Origin: JANQPX01 sp039197065
GTDB taxonomy: Bacteria; Pseudomonadota; Alphaproteobacteria; Geminicoccales; Geminicoccaceae
Length of the DNA: 64,000 nucleotides
Direction of reading: 5' to 3'
Assembly: GCA_039197065.1 (NCBI GenBank)
Contig: JBCCUL010000002.1
Location: 1 to 64,000, forward strand
Shown: one piece after another, positions 1 through 8,253 of the stretch
How positions within the stretch are numbered: position 1 is the first letter of the stretch
Layout: the number at the start of each line of letters is the position of its first letter
The notes under the pieces: generated by a model
Databases searched by the model: none
The model's input: the letters and a program-made list of their open reading frames with translations, nothing else
What the model was told of the DNA's origin: nothing
Made by a program: the position numbers and the translations under genes

Positions 1-73
1 CAATCCAGTCGTCCAAATGATCCGGAAAAAGCGTCCCCTGTTCTCGGGACATGCCCTCGATATAGCGCTTCAT
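1..73 (-). mobile_element. IS1182-family transposase, 5' end only (runs off the window)
   Basis: The first 24 codons of a minus-strand gene start at the ATG at 71-73 and leave the window. They begin MKRYIEG and continue with SREQGTLFP and LDDW, the typical opening of IS1182-type DDE transposases (family form MKRFIEG...TLLPE.LDD). Only this N-terminal piece is visible, so it cannot be said whether the element is intact or a remnant. The roughly 125 bases between it and the SRAP gene hold no gene that I can recognise, and no terminal inverted repeat could be defined. Confidence 0.6.
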
Positions 74-199
74 CAATCCACCCTTCGATCTCTCGAAAAG
101 TGACTACCATCCCCCGACGTTTCGTAACAACCAGGGTCAACTCCAGACCAAAACGCCGCCAGCGTAACGTCCGCTCCAGGCTGATCTTCTGTCAGCCGC

Positions 200-901
200 C
201 TAAAACAGCGATCCCTGCGCCGGCGTCACCGGCGCATCCACCCTTTCCAGCACTCCCGCATCGTCATTCGCCGGCTTGTTGATGCGTTCGCCGATCATGG
301 CGGGCTCCAGCCAGTCGTCGGGGCAGGGTTTGATCAGCGGGGCGGGGTCTCGCTCCGGGTCCAGCCAGAGGTGGCAGGCCTCCGGTGGAAGGACGACGGG
401 CATGCGGTGGTGGATGGGGGCGAGCGTGCGGTTGGCTCTGGTGGTGACGATGGCGAAGCTCTCGAAGGTGCGAGAAGCGTCCTTCGATTGCCAGCGCTCA
501 TGGATGCCGGCGAACGCGAAGAGGGTCTCGCCGGGTTTTCGGATCCAGAAGGGCTGTTTCGGGGCCTTCGGGTGACTATCCACCGTCTGCCATTCGAAAA
601 AACCGTCGGTCGGGATCAGGCAGCGGCGTTTTTGATAGGCGTCCCGGAAGGAGGGGAGGCGGCTCACGGTCTCGCCGCGGGCATTGATCATCTTATAGGC
701 GATCTTGGGATCGTCGGCCCAGCTTGGCACGAAGCCGAAACGGGCCATCGAAAGCGCTTTGCCTTCAGGAGTCCGCCGGATGATCGCCGTCTCCTGCGTG
801 GGGGCTATGTTGTAACGAGGACGCAGGTTCGGGCGCTGATCAATACCGAACAGCGAGGCGATCTCGTCGATCGAAGATTTCAGCATAAAACGCCCGCACA
901 T
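200..901 (-). CDS. SOS response-associated peptidase (SRAP, YedK/HMCES family)
   Basis: This 233-residue protein has the SRAP fold signature. Members crosslink covalently to abasic sites in single-stranded DNA and shield them from cleavage. The start is fixed by MCGRF: Cys2 becomes the N-terminal nucleophile after methionine removal. The other active-site residues are visible as Asn74 (NAR), Glu103 (GFFEW) and His165 (HHRMP). The length is normal for the family. It is a single gene with no operon partner, between an IS fragment and the mlaC-like gene, which is transcribed away from it. The assignment is firm; the role follows from the family. Confidence 0.93.
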   Translation of the reverse strand: MCGRFMLKSSIDEIASLFGIDQRPNLRPRYNIAPTQETAIIRRTPEGKALSMARFGFVPSWADDPKIAYKMINARGETVSRLPSFRDAYQKRRCLIPTDGFFEWQTVDSHPKAPKQPFWIRKPGETLFAFAGIHERWQSKDASRTFESFAIVTTRANRTLAPIHHRMPVVLPPEACHLWLDPERDPAPLIKPCPDDWLEPAMIGERINKPANDDAGVLERVDAPVTPAQGSLF

Positions 902-1150
902 CGGCGAAACCTAACGCCCAAACGGTTCCCCTGTCGAGCACCAGCCAACCGAATCAAGCACCAAGTCAACGCTGCAGGGCGTCCCCTGCTGAGGTTGTTG
1001 TTGCATTTCTGCCGCTAACCGTCGGTGATCGTACCATTTTGCGCGGAATGCCGGATGCAAAGCTTGCGTTGATCACGAATTCCAGGGAACTTTCCGGCAA
1101 ATCTACATCAACTGAGTTCGGACCGTCTGACGCTTATTATCGAGGCGGTC

Positions 1151-1807
1151 ATGTTTGGAGTTCTTACCATGGCTTCTTTTGTTGGAGTGTTGGGGCGCAG
1201 GGCGTTCATGGTGCTCGGTGCGCTGGTGTTTTTTGTCGGCATGCCGAACGCCAAGGCGGATGTAGACGTCGATGCCGCGACCGCGATGATCGAGCGGGTC
1301 GGGCAGGAGTTCCTTCAGGTTCTGGGACCGGAGGGACAACAGGACGATGCGCAGCTGGAAAAGCTCACCGGACTCCTGAAAGAGGCGATCAATCTCGACA
1401 TCACCGGCCGTCTGATCCTCGCCAAGAACTGGCGGAATGCGTCTGATGAGCAGCGGGAAGCCTATCTGGATCTGTTCAGGCCCTATGCGCTCGACAATCT
1501 CGCCTCGAAGATCCGCTCATCTAGCACGGAAATCCCGCTTGCAAACTTTGAAATCATCAAGGGCGAGCCGGTCGGCAAGAATGATGTTCTGGTGTCGACC
1601 GATCTGTTCTGGCCGGGCTATCCGCCCTATCGCCTGGACTGGCGTTTGCGCAGCCGTGATGACGGCAGCCTGCAGGCGATCGATGTCGTGGTCGAAGGGG
1701 TGAGCATGGTGGTCGCCCAGCGCGCCGAGTTTGCCTCCGTGATCGAGCGCCGCGGCTTCGACGGCCTGCTCGACCAGATGCGCGACCAGGTCAAGCGCCA
1801 GCTTTGA
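1151..1807 (+). CDS. mlaC: MlaC/Ttg2D family periplasmic phospholipid-binding protein
   Basis: This 218-residue secreted protein belongs to the MlaC (toluene-tolerance Ttg2D, PF05494) family, which shuttles phospholipids between the outer-membrane and inner-membrane parts of the Mla system. A hydrophobic signal segment spans residues 17-36 and ends near NAKAD. The mature part contains the family-like stretches LTGLLKEAINLD and RLILAKNWRNAS, followed by a C-terminal VDVVVEGVSM and an R-D-Q-V-K end. The start at 1151 has GAGG five bases upstream; a start at 1169 is also possible. The mlaEFD genes are not adjacent, so the gene stands alone here. A hairpin at 1861-1890 probably ends its transcript. 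Confidence 0.85.
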   Translation: MFGVLTMASFVGVLGRRAFMVLGALVFFVGMPNAKADVDVDAATAMIERVGQEFLQVLGPEGQQDDAQLEKLTGLLKEAINLDITGRLILAKNWRNASDEQREAYLDLFRPYALDNLASKIRSSSTEIPLANFEIIKGEPVGKNDVLVSTDLFWPGYPPYRLDWRLRSRDDGSLQAIDVVVEGVSMVVAQRAEFASVIERRGFDGLLDQMRDQVKRQL

Positions 1808-1860
1808 TTTCTGTAACTTGCCGGAGCCCTGCCGACCAGGCGGAGCTTCGCTGACGAGAG

Positions 1861-1896
1861 AACGGCGCCCGGTCTGACCGAGGCGCCGTTTTCGTT
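1861..1896. terminator. Intrinsic terminator between convergent genes
   Basis: AACGGCGCC (1861-1869) pairs perfectly with GGCGCCGTT (1882-1890) and is followed by TTCGTT on the plus strand. It sits between the mlaC-like gene and the end of the converging GMC oxidoreductase gene, so it could stop transcription from both sides. Confidence 0.7.
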
Positions 1897-3523
1897 AGGC
1901 GTGCGCCGCCTGGCGACCAAGTAGAAGATCTGATGCCTTCTCGCCGATCATGATGGACGTGGCGTTGGTATTGCCGGAGATCATCGTGGGCATGATCGAG
2001 GCATCGGCGACGTGCAGGCCGTCAAGGCCGCGGACCCGGAGGTCGGGATCGACCACCGCCATGGGATCGACGCCCATGCGGCAGGTGGAGATCGGATGAT
2101 ATTGGGTGATGCCGATCTCGCGGGCGGCATCGAGCAGCGCGTCGTCGGAGCGGACATCGGCCTCCGGTAGGTGGGGCCTTGCGTTCAGCCGCTGCATCGC
2201 CGGCTGTTCCATGATCTTTTGCGTCAGGCGCATGCCGGCGATGACCACGCGCCGGTCGTTCTCGTCGTCGAGGTAATTGGCGACCATTGCCGGCTGCTCG
2301 CGCGGATCAGCGGATTTCAGCCAGAGCCGGCCGCGGCTTTCGGGGCGCAGCTGGGAGACGATCGGCGTGCAGGCGGGAAAGTCATGGAGATGGCCGGGAC
2401 GATCGCCGCTCAGCGGGTTGAAGTGGAACTGCAGATCCGGGAGATCGAGGGCGGGATCGCTTTTCGCAAAGCCGCCGCACAAAGACGGGCCGGAGGCGAG
2501 TGCGCCCTCGCCGCGAAACGTATATTTGAGCGCCTCGATCACGCGTTTGGGCCAGCTGTTGAACACCTCGTTCAGGGTCGGCACGCCTTCGACCTTGTAG
2601 ATCAGTTTCACCTGGAGATGGTCCTGGAGGCCTTCACCGACGCCTCCGAGATCGATGAGCGGCGCGATGCCGAGCGCCTGCAGGTCGGCGGCCGGACCGA
2701 TGCCTGAGAGCAGGAGAAGCTGCGGCGACTTGATGGCGCCTGCCGCGAGGATCGTGGCACGATCCGCCTTGGCTCCATGTTCGCTGCCGGCGGGATCCAG
2801 GAACCGCACGCCGGTGCAGCGCTTGCCCTCGAAGGTCAGCCCACTCGCCTCGGCATGGGTGAGGACGGTGAGGTTGGGGCGTTTCATCGCCGGTCGGAGA
2901 TAGCCCCGCGCCGTGCTGCAGCGCCGGCCCCGCCTCGCGGTCAATTGGTAATACCCGATGCCTTCCTGATCCTCGCCATTGAAATCGTCGCTCGCAGGAA
3001 TGCCGGCTTCTATGCCAGCCTGAATGAAGGCGTCGGACAGAGGGTGGCGCGCACGACCGTCGCTGACCGTCAGCGGACCGCCATCGCCATGCCAGTCGTC
3101 GGCACCGCGTTCCTGATCCTCGGCGCGCTTGAAATAGGAAAGAACATCCGCGTAGCCCCAGCCGCTGCAGCCGAGTTGCTGCCAGCGATCGAAGTCTGCC
3201 GCCTGGCCGCGGACATAGAGCATCGCGTTGATCGAGCTCGAGCCGCCGAGCGTCTTGCCCCTAGGCCAGATCTGACTTCGGCCTTTGAGGCCGGGCTCGG
3301 CTTCCGATTGAAATCCCCAGCTGAGCGTTGGGTGGTAGACCAGCTTGTAGAAGCCGCCGGGGATGTGGATCCAGGGGTTGCGGTCCGGCCCGCCGGCTTC
3401 GAGGAGCAGCACGCTGGTCTCCGGATCGGCGGACAGGCGGTTGGCGAGCACGCAACCGGCCGAACCGGCGCCGACGATCACATAGTCGAAGCTTCTGCCG
3501 TCGACTTCCTGATGGCGGGTCAT
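1895..3523 (-). CDS. GMC-family FAD oxidoreductase (choline/alcohol dehydrogenase type)
   Basis: This 542-residue flavoprotein has the GMC layout. An FAD-binding GAGSAG occurs at residues 18-23, a second family signature lies around GKTLGGSSSINAM near residue 90, and the C-terminal active-site pair is His476 (QYHPISTCRMG) and Asn518 (SGNTNATS). GMC enzymes oxidise alcohols, with substrates ranging from choline and polyethylene glycol to aliphatic alcohols. The HPxSTCRMG and GNTN motifs resemble BetA/AlkJ relatives, but no betaine genes are nearby to support choline. It appears monocistronic and has no signal peptide. The family is certain; the substrate is unknown. Confidence 0.92.
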   Translation of the reverse strand: MTRHQEVDGRSFDYVIVGAGSAGCVLANRLSADPETSVLLLEAGGPDRNPWIHIPGGFYKLVYHPTLSWGFQSEAEPGLKGRSQIWPRGKTLGGSSSINAMLYVRGQAADFDRWQQLGCSGWGYADVLSYFKRAEDQERGADDWHGDGGPLTVSDGRARHPLSDAFIQAGIEAGIPASDDFNGEDQEGIGYYQLTARRGRRCSTARGYLRPAMKRPNLTVLTHAEASGLTFEGKRCTGVRFLDPAGSEHGAKADRATILAAGAIKSPQLLLLSGIGPAADLQALGIAPLIDLGGVGEGLQDHLQVKLIYKVEGVPTLNEVFNSWPKRVIEALKYTFRGEGALASGPSLCGGFAKSDPALDLPDLQFHFNPLSGDRPGHLHDFPACTPIVSQLRPESRGRLWLKSADPREQPAMVANYLDDENDRRVVIAGMRLTQKIMEQPAMQRLNARPHLPEADVRSDDALLDAAREIGITQYHPISTCRMGVDPMAVVDPDLRVRGLDGLHVADASIMPTMISGNTNATSIMIGEKASDLLLGRQAAHA

Positions 3524-3780
3524 CGGCTGATCTGCATGATCGTCGCCTTTCGATGTCAGCTCGTCTTTCGCCCTCCATCAAAAGCATGCCCCCAAGCCAG
3601 GGACAAGGTGGCGCAACCATCGCAATGTGGTGTGACCACTCCATGGACTTTGGCCGCCTTCGAAGAAGGCGCCTGTATAGCGGAGGTTTGCGGACCCATG
3701 TCGAGGGCGGCGGCTATCTTTTCGGCTATGCGCAGGGCTAGGGTGGGACATGGCGGGTGTCGCGTTTGGGGGAGGGAATG

Positions 3781-4551
3781 ATGGGCGATGTGCTGCTGGT
3801 GACGGGAGGGGCGCGCGGCATCGGTCGTGCCGTGGTCGAGCTTGCGGCGGAGCAGGGGTTCGATATCGCGATCGGCTATCGGACGAACCGGGACGCCGGC
3901 GAGGCGGCGGTTTCCTCGGTTAAGGCCTGGGGGCGACGTGCGATGGCGGTGCAGGCGGATGTCGCCTCCGAGGCGGACGTGGTTCGGATGTTCGAGGAGA
4001 CCGAGGCCGGTCTCGGTCCGATCAAGGCGCTGGTCAACAGCGCAGGCATTACCCATCGAGCACGCGTCGGCGAGGCATCCGCAACCGACCTGCAGCGGCT
4101 GATGGCGGTCAATGTGGTCGGCTTGATGCTCTGTTGCCGAGAAGCGGTAAAGCGCATGTCGACCGCCCATGGCGGCAATGGCGGGGCGATCGTCAATGTC
4201 GGCTCGATGGCGGCTGAATTCGGTGGCAGGCCGGGAGCCAGCCACTATGCCGCCTCCAAGGGCGCCGTCGACAGTTTTACCAAGGGATTTGCCAAGGAAG
4301 TGGCCAGAGAGAATATTCGCGTCAATGCTGTCCGCCCCGGCGTGACGATCACCGATATGGTGAGCGCCGTGCGCGATGATCCCGAGAGGCACGCGGCCGT
4401 CAGCGCCACCATCCCCATGGCGCGGCCGGCCGAGGCGAGAGAAATTGCCGAGCCGGCGCTTTGGCTGCTCTCCGATGCCGCATCTTTCGTCACCGGGTGC
4501 ATCGTCGATGCGTCGGGCGGCGGTTTTGTGATCGGCGCGGGCACGGGATGA
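3781..4551 (+). CDS. Short-chain dehydrogenase/reductase (SDR, FabG-like)
   Basis: This 256-residue classical SDR has the cofactor motif TGGARGIG at residues 8-15, NSAG at 86-89 and the catalytic triad Ser142, Tyr156 and Lys160 (YAASK). The C-terminus VTGCIVDASGGGF matches the FabG/3-oxoacyl-ACP-reductase-like group. Two ATG codons are adjacent, at 3778 and 3781. The GGAGG upstream is better spaced for 3781, which also gives the shorter N-terminus usual for the family. No acyl-carrier or fatty-acid genes are adjacent, so it is more likely an oxidoreductase of unknown substrate than the essential FabG. Confidence 0.9.
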   Translation: MGDVLLVTGGARGIGRAVVELAAEQGFDIAIGYRTNRDAGEAAVSSVKAWGRRAMAVQADVASEADVVRMFEETEAGLGPIKALVNSAGITHRARVGEASATDLQRLMAVNVVGLMLCCREAVKRMSTAHGGNGGAIVNVGSMAAEFGGRPGASHYAASKGAVDSFTKGFAKEVARENIRVNAVRPGVTITDMVSAVRDDPERHAAVSATIPMARPAEAREIAEPALWLLSDAASFVTGCIVDASGGGFVIGAGTG

Positions 4552-4702
4552 ACATCATACCGACGTATCGCCTTTAGAATTTTCGTCAAATGCCTTAGGG
4601 TCTGGTTCTGGCTTGGAGCCGGACGAACGGCAGACCTGCATCAGGACTTCGAACGTGTCGTTTCGGCAGGCCGTCTCATTTTTGTTCAGCGGTCGACTTG
4701 CT

Positions 4703-4719
4703 ATCCCGAAATTCGGGAT
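4703..4719. promoter_or_regulatory. 17-bp perfect palindrome upstream of the caspase-like gene
   Basis: ATCCCGAA and TTCGGGAT flank a single central A, about 42 bases before the ATG at 4761. Its position in the probable promoter or leader suggests an operator, or a short hairpin in the 5' untranslated region. No regulator can be named. Confidence 0.4.
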
Positions 4720-4760
4720 GGTCGTCAGCAGAGGTTATCGGCGAAGAAAGGATTCGATCG

Positions 4761-7283
4761 ATGTTGTTTCAACGCCTGTTGATCATAACCGCCTTCCTGA
4801 TCGGTGGGACATTCAGCGCCATCGCGGATGATGATCGGCGTGTCGCGCTGGTGCTCGGCTACTCCAACTATCAGCAGCTGCCGCCGCTGGAAAATCCGGC
4901 CAATGACGCAACCGCCATGGCCCAGCTTCTGCGCGACATGAATTTCGAGGTGGTCGAAGGTCTGGATCAGACGCGCGAGCAGGCGCTCGCGGCCCTTCGT
5001 GACTTCTCGAAGCTCGTCGAGGGCGCTGAGATCGGCCTCGTCTACTATGCCGGCCATGGTATTCAGGTGAGCGGGCGGAACTATCTGGTGCCGATCGATG
5101 CAGCACCGCGCGTTGCCGCGGATCTCGCCTTCGAGGGCATCGCGATGGACGATCTGATGCGCCAGGTGCAGGCGCGCACGCAGACGGTGCTGTTCTTCCT
5201 CGATGCCTGCCGCGACAATCCGCTGCCGACCCATGTGGCGTCGGCGCAGGGCCTCTCGAGATCGCTGGAATCGGCGCAGGGTCTGGCACCCTTAAGTGTC
5301 GATGTCGGCAGCTTCACCTCCTTCGCCACCGCGCCGAACCGTGTCGCCTATGACGGCGAGGGCGAGAACAGCCCCTATACGACGGCGCTGCTTCAGCATC
5401 TTGCGACCCCTGGTCTGGAGATCCGCGAAGCCATGGACCTGGTGCGCCGCAGCGTGATCTCGGCGACCAACGGCCTGCAGGTGCCCTGGGATCATTCTGC
5501 CCTGATGGGGCCTGTACGCCTGCTTGATAGCGAAGGCGACGTCGTCGCCGGGGCGGCACCCGGCGTTGCGGATGCGGATGGCATCTTCTGGAATACGCTG
5601 CAGCGCATCGAGGTGCCGGATCTTCGTGAGGCGGCGCTTCAGATCTACCAGCGCGCCTTTCCGTCGGGGCGCTTCACGCAGGTCGCCGAGCTGCAGCTTG
5701 CGACCTTCGAGGAGACGACGGCCGCTACGGAGAGCGACGCGCAGCCGGCGCCGAAGCTCGTGCCTGCGGTCGCCGCCACCAACGATCTCTCCGATCTTCT
5801 CTACTGGCGTGAGGTCAACCACGAGGAGCTGGGGGCCGAGGACGCGAAGTCCTATCTCGATCGCTTTCCGAACGGTCTGTTCGCCGACCAGGCGCGCGCC
5901 AAGCTGATGGATCAGGGCATCGAGGTTGCAGCCCTCGATCAGCAGCAGCGAAGCCTGCAGTCGATCGAGCTGATCAACAGCGGCGGCCTGCAGCTTCTGA
6001 GCTTGCCCTTGCCGTCGGTGGACGGCGCTGCCGACGCCACCATCGTCGACCTGCCGGACGGTGAGCTGCTTCACCCCGAACTCGGCATCGTGAAGGCCGG
6101 TCAGACGTTGCCGCTCGCCGATCTCGAGGTGCTTCGTTTCGAGCCTAAGGGTGATAGCCGCGACGACTATGGCGAATTCGTCTTCCGCGCCGATGTCGCG
6201 GGCGGCGAGTCGCTGGAATGGGCGACGCCGGTCGCCGTCAAGACCCATGACTGCGATCTGATCGCGAGCGATGCGCTCGATCCGAACCGGGTGACAGGCG
6301 GCACGTTCTTCTTCGATCGACGATTCAGCGAGGAAGACCTGGACATGTGGGCGAACGCCGCGGTGATCGCCTGTCTGCAGGGCGCTTCCGACCATCCCGA
6401 TGTCGAGCGTTTCAGGGCCAATCTCGGCCGCGCCTATATCGGCATCGAACGCTATGACGAGGCGCTGACCTGGCTGCAGCCTTTGCTGGAGCAGGACAAC
6501 CCGCTCGCCCAGAACATGATGGGCATGATGTATAAGAAGGGCTGGGGCGTCGAGCAGGACTACGAGACCGCGGCGCCCTTGTTCCTGGCCGCGGCGGAAG
6601 CCGGACATGCCGGCGCGCAGCACGACATCGCCTGGGCCTATGGCGAAGGACGGGGTGTGCAGAAGGACGAAGGCAAGATGGCCTCCTGGATGGCGAGGTC
6701 GGCCTCCTTCGGTTACCATCAGGCGCAATATAATATGGGTCGCCTCTATCTTTGGGGCCGAGGCGTCGAGCGCGACGTCGAGAAGGGGATCGACCTCCTG
6801 AAGGCCGCCGCCGCCCAGGGGCAGCTGCGCGCCAATTACGATCTGGCCGATCTCTATGAGCGCGGCGAAGGCTTCGAGAAGGATGAGGCCAAGGCGCGCC
6901 AGCTCTATGCGAGCGCCGTCAAGGCGCCGTTCCCGGCTGCCTATCTGCGTCTGGCGCGCATGATGCTGGAGGGACGAGGCGGGCCGAAGGATGTGAAAGG
7001 CGCCGTCTATCATATGGCGCTTGGCGCCACCAGCGGTCGTGCGCGCACCGAGACGAACGCCAAGAAGCTCATGGACAAGGTTCCTGACGAGGATCTCACG
7101 CGCGTGGTCCAGGACGCGCTCGTCGCCGCCGATCTCGATCCCGGCGTGATCGACGGCCTGATGGGCGGGCAGACCAAGGCTGCGCTCGAGGCCTATCAGG
7201 AGCAGCAGGGGCTCGATAAGAGCGGCGACATCCGCGATGCGGCCACCCTCGTCACGCTGCTAGCACCATCCCGCAGGATCTGA
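4761..7283 (+). CDS. Periplasmic caspase-family (C14) protein with Sel1 repeats and a peptidoglycan-binding domain
   Basis: This 840-residue multidomain protein has a signal peptide (residues 1-22, ending SAIA) and a metacaspase-like C14 domain at about 24-260 with the catalytic dyad His99 (YYAGHG) and Cys150 (DACRDNP). A linker with a possible SH3-like section follows. Sel1-type TPR repeats lie at about 560-760, recognisable by repeated G-x-G-V-x-x-D/E motifs. The C-terminal PG_binding_1-like segment contains DGLMGGQTKAALEAYQ. An upstream in-frame ATG at 4698 would bury the signal peptide, and the ATG at 4761 has AAAGGA nearby. The family is widespread in Rhizobiales. Both catalytic residues are present, so protease activity is plausible but unproven. 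Confidence 0.88.
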   Translation: MLFQRLLIITAFLIGGTFSAIADDDRRVALVLGYSNYQQLPPLENPANDATAMAQLLRDMNFEVVEGLDQTREQALAALRDFSKLVEGAEIGLVYYAGHGIQVSGRNYLVPIDAAPRVAADLAFEGIAMDDLMRQVQARTQTVLFFLDACRDNPLPTHVASAQGLSRSLESAQGLAPLSVDVGSFTSFATAPNRVAYDGEGENSPYTTALLQHLATPGLEIREAMDLVRRSVISATNGLQVPWDHSALMGPVRLLDSEGDVVAGAAPGVADADGIFWNTLQRIEVPDLREAALQIYQRAFPSGRFTQVAELQLATFEETTAATESDAQPAPKLVPAVAATNDLSDLLYWREVNHEELGAEDAKSYLDRFPNGLFADQARAKLMDQGIEVAALDQQQRSLQSIELINSGGLQLLSLPLPSVDGAADATIVDLPDGELLHPELGIVKAGQTLPLADLEVLRFEPKGDSRDDYGEFVFRADVAGGESLEWATPVAVKTHDCDLIASDALDPNRVTGGTFFFDRRFSEEDLDMWANAAVIACLQGASDHPDVERFRANLGRAYIGIERYDEALTWLQPLLEQDNPLAQNMMGMMYKKGWGVEQDYETAAPLFLAAAEAGHAGAQHDIAWAYGEGRGVQKDEGKMASWMARSASFGYHQAQYNMGRLYLWGRGVERDVEKGIDLLKAAAAQGQLRANYDLADLYERGEGFEKDEAKARQLYASAVKAPFPAAYLRLARMMLEGRGGPKDVKGAVYHMALGATSGRARTETNAKKLMDKVPDEDLTRVVQDALVAADLDPGVIDGLMGGQTKAALEAYQEQQGLDKSGDIRDAATLVTLLAPSRRI

Positions 7284-7313
7284 GGTCAGAAGCGAGATCT
7301 ATTGAGCGGCTAT

Positions 7314-7350
7314 GTGGTGAGGTTGGCGGAGAGATGACCTCACCACCGTT
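7314..7350. terminator. Probable bidirectional terminator hairpin
   Basis: GTGGTGAGGT (7314-7323) pairs with ACCTCACCAC (7337-7346), ten perfect base pairs with a 13-base loop. It lies in the 92-base gap between the convergent caspase-like and GFA genes. There is no long T run, so termination may be weak. Confidence 0.5.
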
Positions 7351-7375
7351 CTCACACGGCGTCCATCGCCGCCTG

Positions 7376-7840
7376 TCAGCGCGGTACTTCTTGCTCGTCG
7401 CTTAAGCTCAGCAATTGCCGCCAGGCATGCAGGTTATCCGGCTGGGTCTCATGGGCAGGTTTCTCAGGCGGCAGGAGAACCCAGCGCTGTTTCCTCTTGG
7501 TCCAGATATGCGCAGCCGGGTCCAGTAGGTCGGACCGATCCAGCGATCCACCCTTGATGGTCACATAGTCGTTCCCGCCTTCTGATTGGTGGTAGAGGCG
7601 TGTTCCGCAGGCCGTGCAGAACCAGCAGGCCGTCACACCGCCAAGATCCGTCGATCGGCGATAGACATCCATCTTGCCTTTGATCGTGAACTGCCGGCTT
7701 GGAATCGTAACGGAAAGGCCGAAGGCGGAAGCCGACTGCTTCTGGCACTCCAGGCAATGGCAGGCATAGCCGACCAGCTGCTTAATGGCTGCCACATAGC
7801 GTACGGCGCCGCACTGACATCCACCCTCAAACGTCTCCAT
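7376..7840 (-). CDS. GFA family zinc protein (CENP-V/GFA domain)
   Basis: This 154-residue protein has the GFA/CENP-V zinc-binding pattern: Cys8-x-Cys10, Cys27-x-Cys29-x2-Cys32 (CHCLEC) and Cys72-x2-Cys75-x2-Cys78 (CWFCTACGTRLY). The family is named after glutathione-dependent formaldehyde-activating enzyme, but most members have no proven reaction. I chose the start at METFEGGCQC because it is preceded by an AGAGAG ribosome site and matches the family N-terminus; a longer reading from 7891 would add 17 residues of poor fit. It is a single gene converging on the caspase-like gene. The domain is certain and the function is not. Confidence 0.85.
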   Translation of the reverse strand: METFEGGCQCGAVRYVAAIKQLVGYACHCLECQKQSASAFGLSVTIPSRQFTIKGKMDVYRRSTDLGGVTACWFCTACGTRLYHQSEGGNDYVTIKGGSLDRSDLLDPAAHIWTKRKQRWVLLPPEKPAHETQPDNLHAWRQLLSLSDEQEVPR

Positions 7841-8253
7841 CTGCGTTCTCTCTATCATCGACCTGAAGGGCAAGGATGTACCTAGGAACACATGAACGAC
7901 GACAGAACGTCAAAAAATCTCTTCGAGAGCACGTCGAAGAAACGTTTTGGCCTGAGAACCATCCGAAACGTCGTGGAGCAACTTCATCGTGTTGTCATCG
8001 GGATTGACCGATGCGCATCATCGTTCTGCGATCTCCTGCTCCCCTGAACTCGACCGCAAAGCATCATCACTCATAAACAAAATGTATATTCCAATATGAA
8101 TAAGTCATATCTCTATTGTAAAATAAGAAATTGTTCGTCAATTATTTCCTGATATTTGGCTGTAAATTCTCAAAAGCGTACCTGAGTATTGATGTTTATT
8201 GCGGGTGAATTGTAGAAAAGAAGGATGTGTGCTGTGCCCTGGGGGAAAACGTT
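7841..8253. other. Intergenic region with a conspicuous AT-rich block
   Basis: No gene is seen in these 413 bases. From about 8070 to 8175 the sequence is strongly AT-rich, unlike the GC-rich surroundings, with runs such as AAACAAAATGTATATTC and TTGTAAAATAAG. It most likely holds promoter elements for the enolase-superfamily gene at 8254, possibly within foreign or regulator-binding DNA. No hairpin or riboswitch was recognised. Confidence 0.4.

Noticed and set aside
5292..7013. A 573-codon open frame on the minus strand
   Set aside because: It lies antisense to the caspase/Sel1 gene, matches nothing, and is a by-product of high GC.
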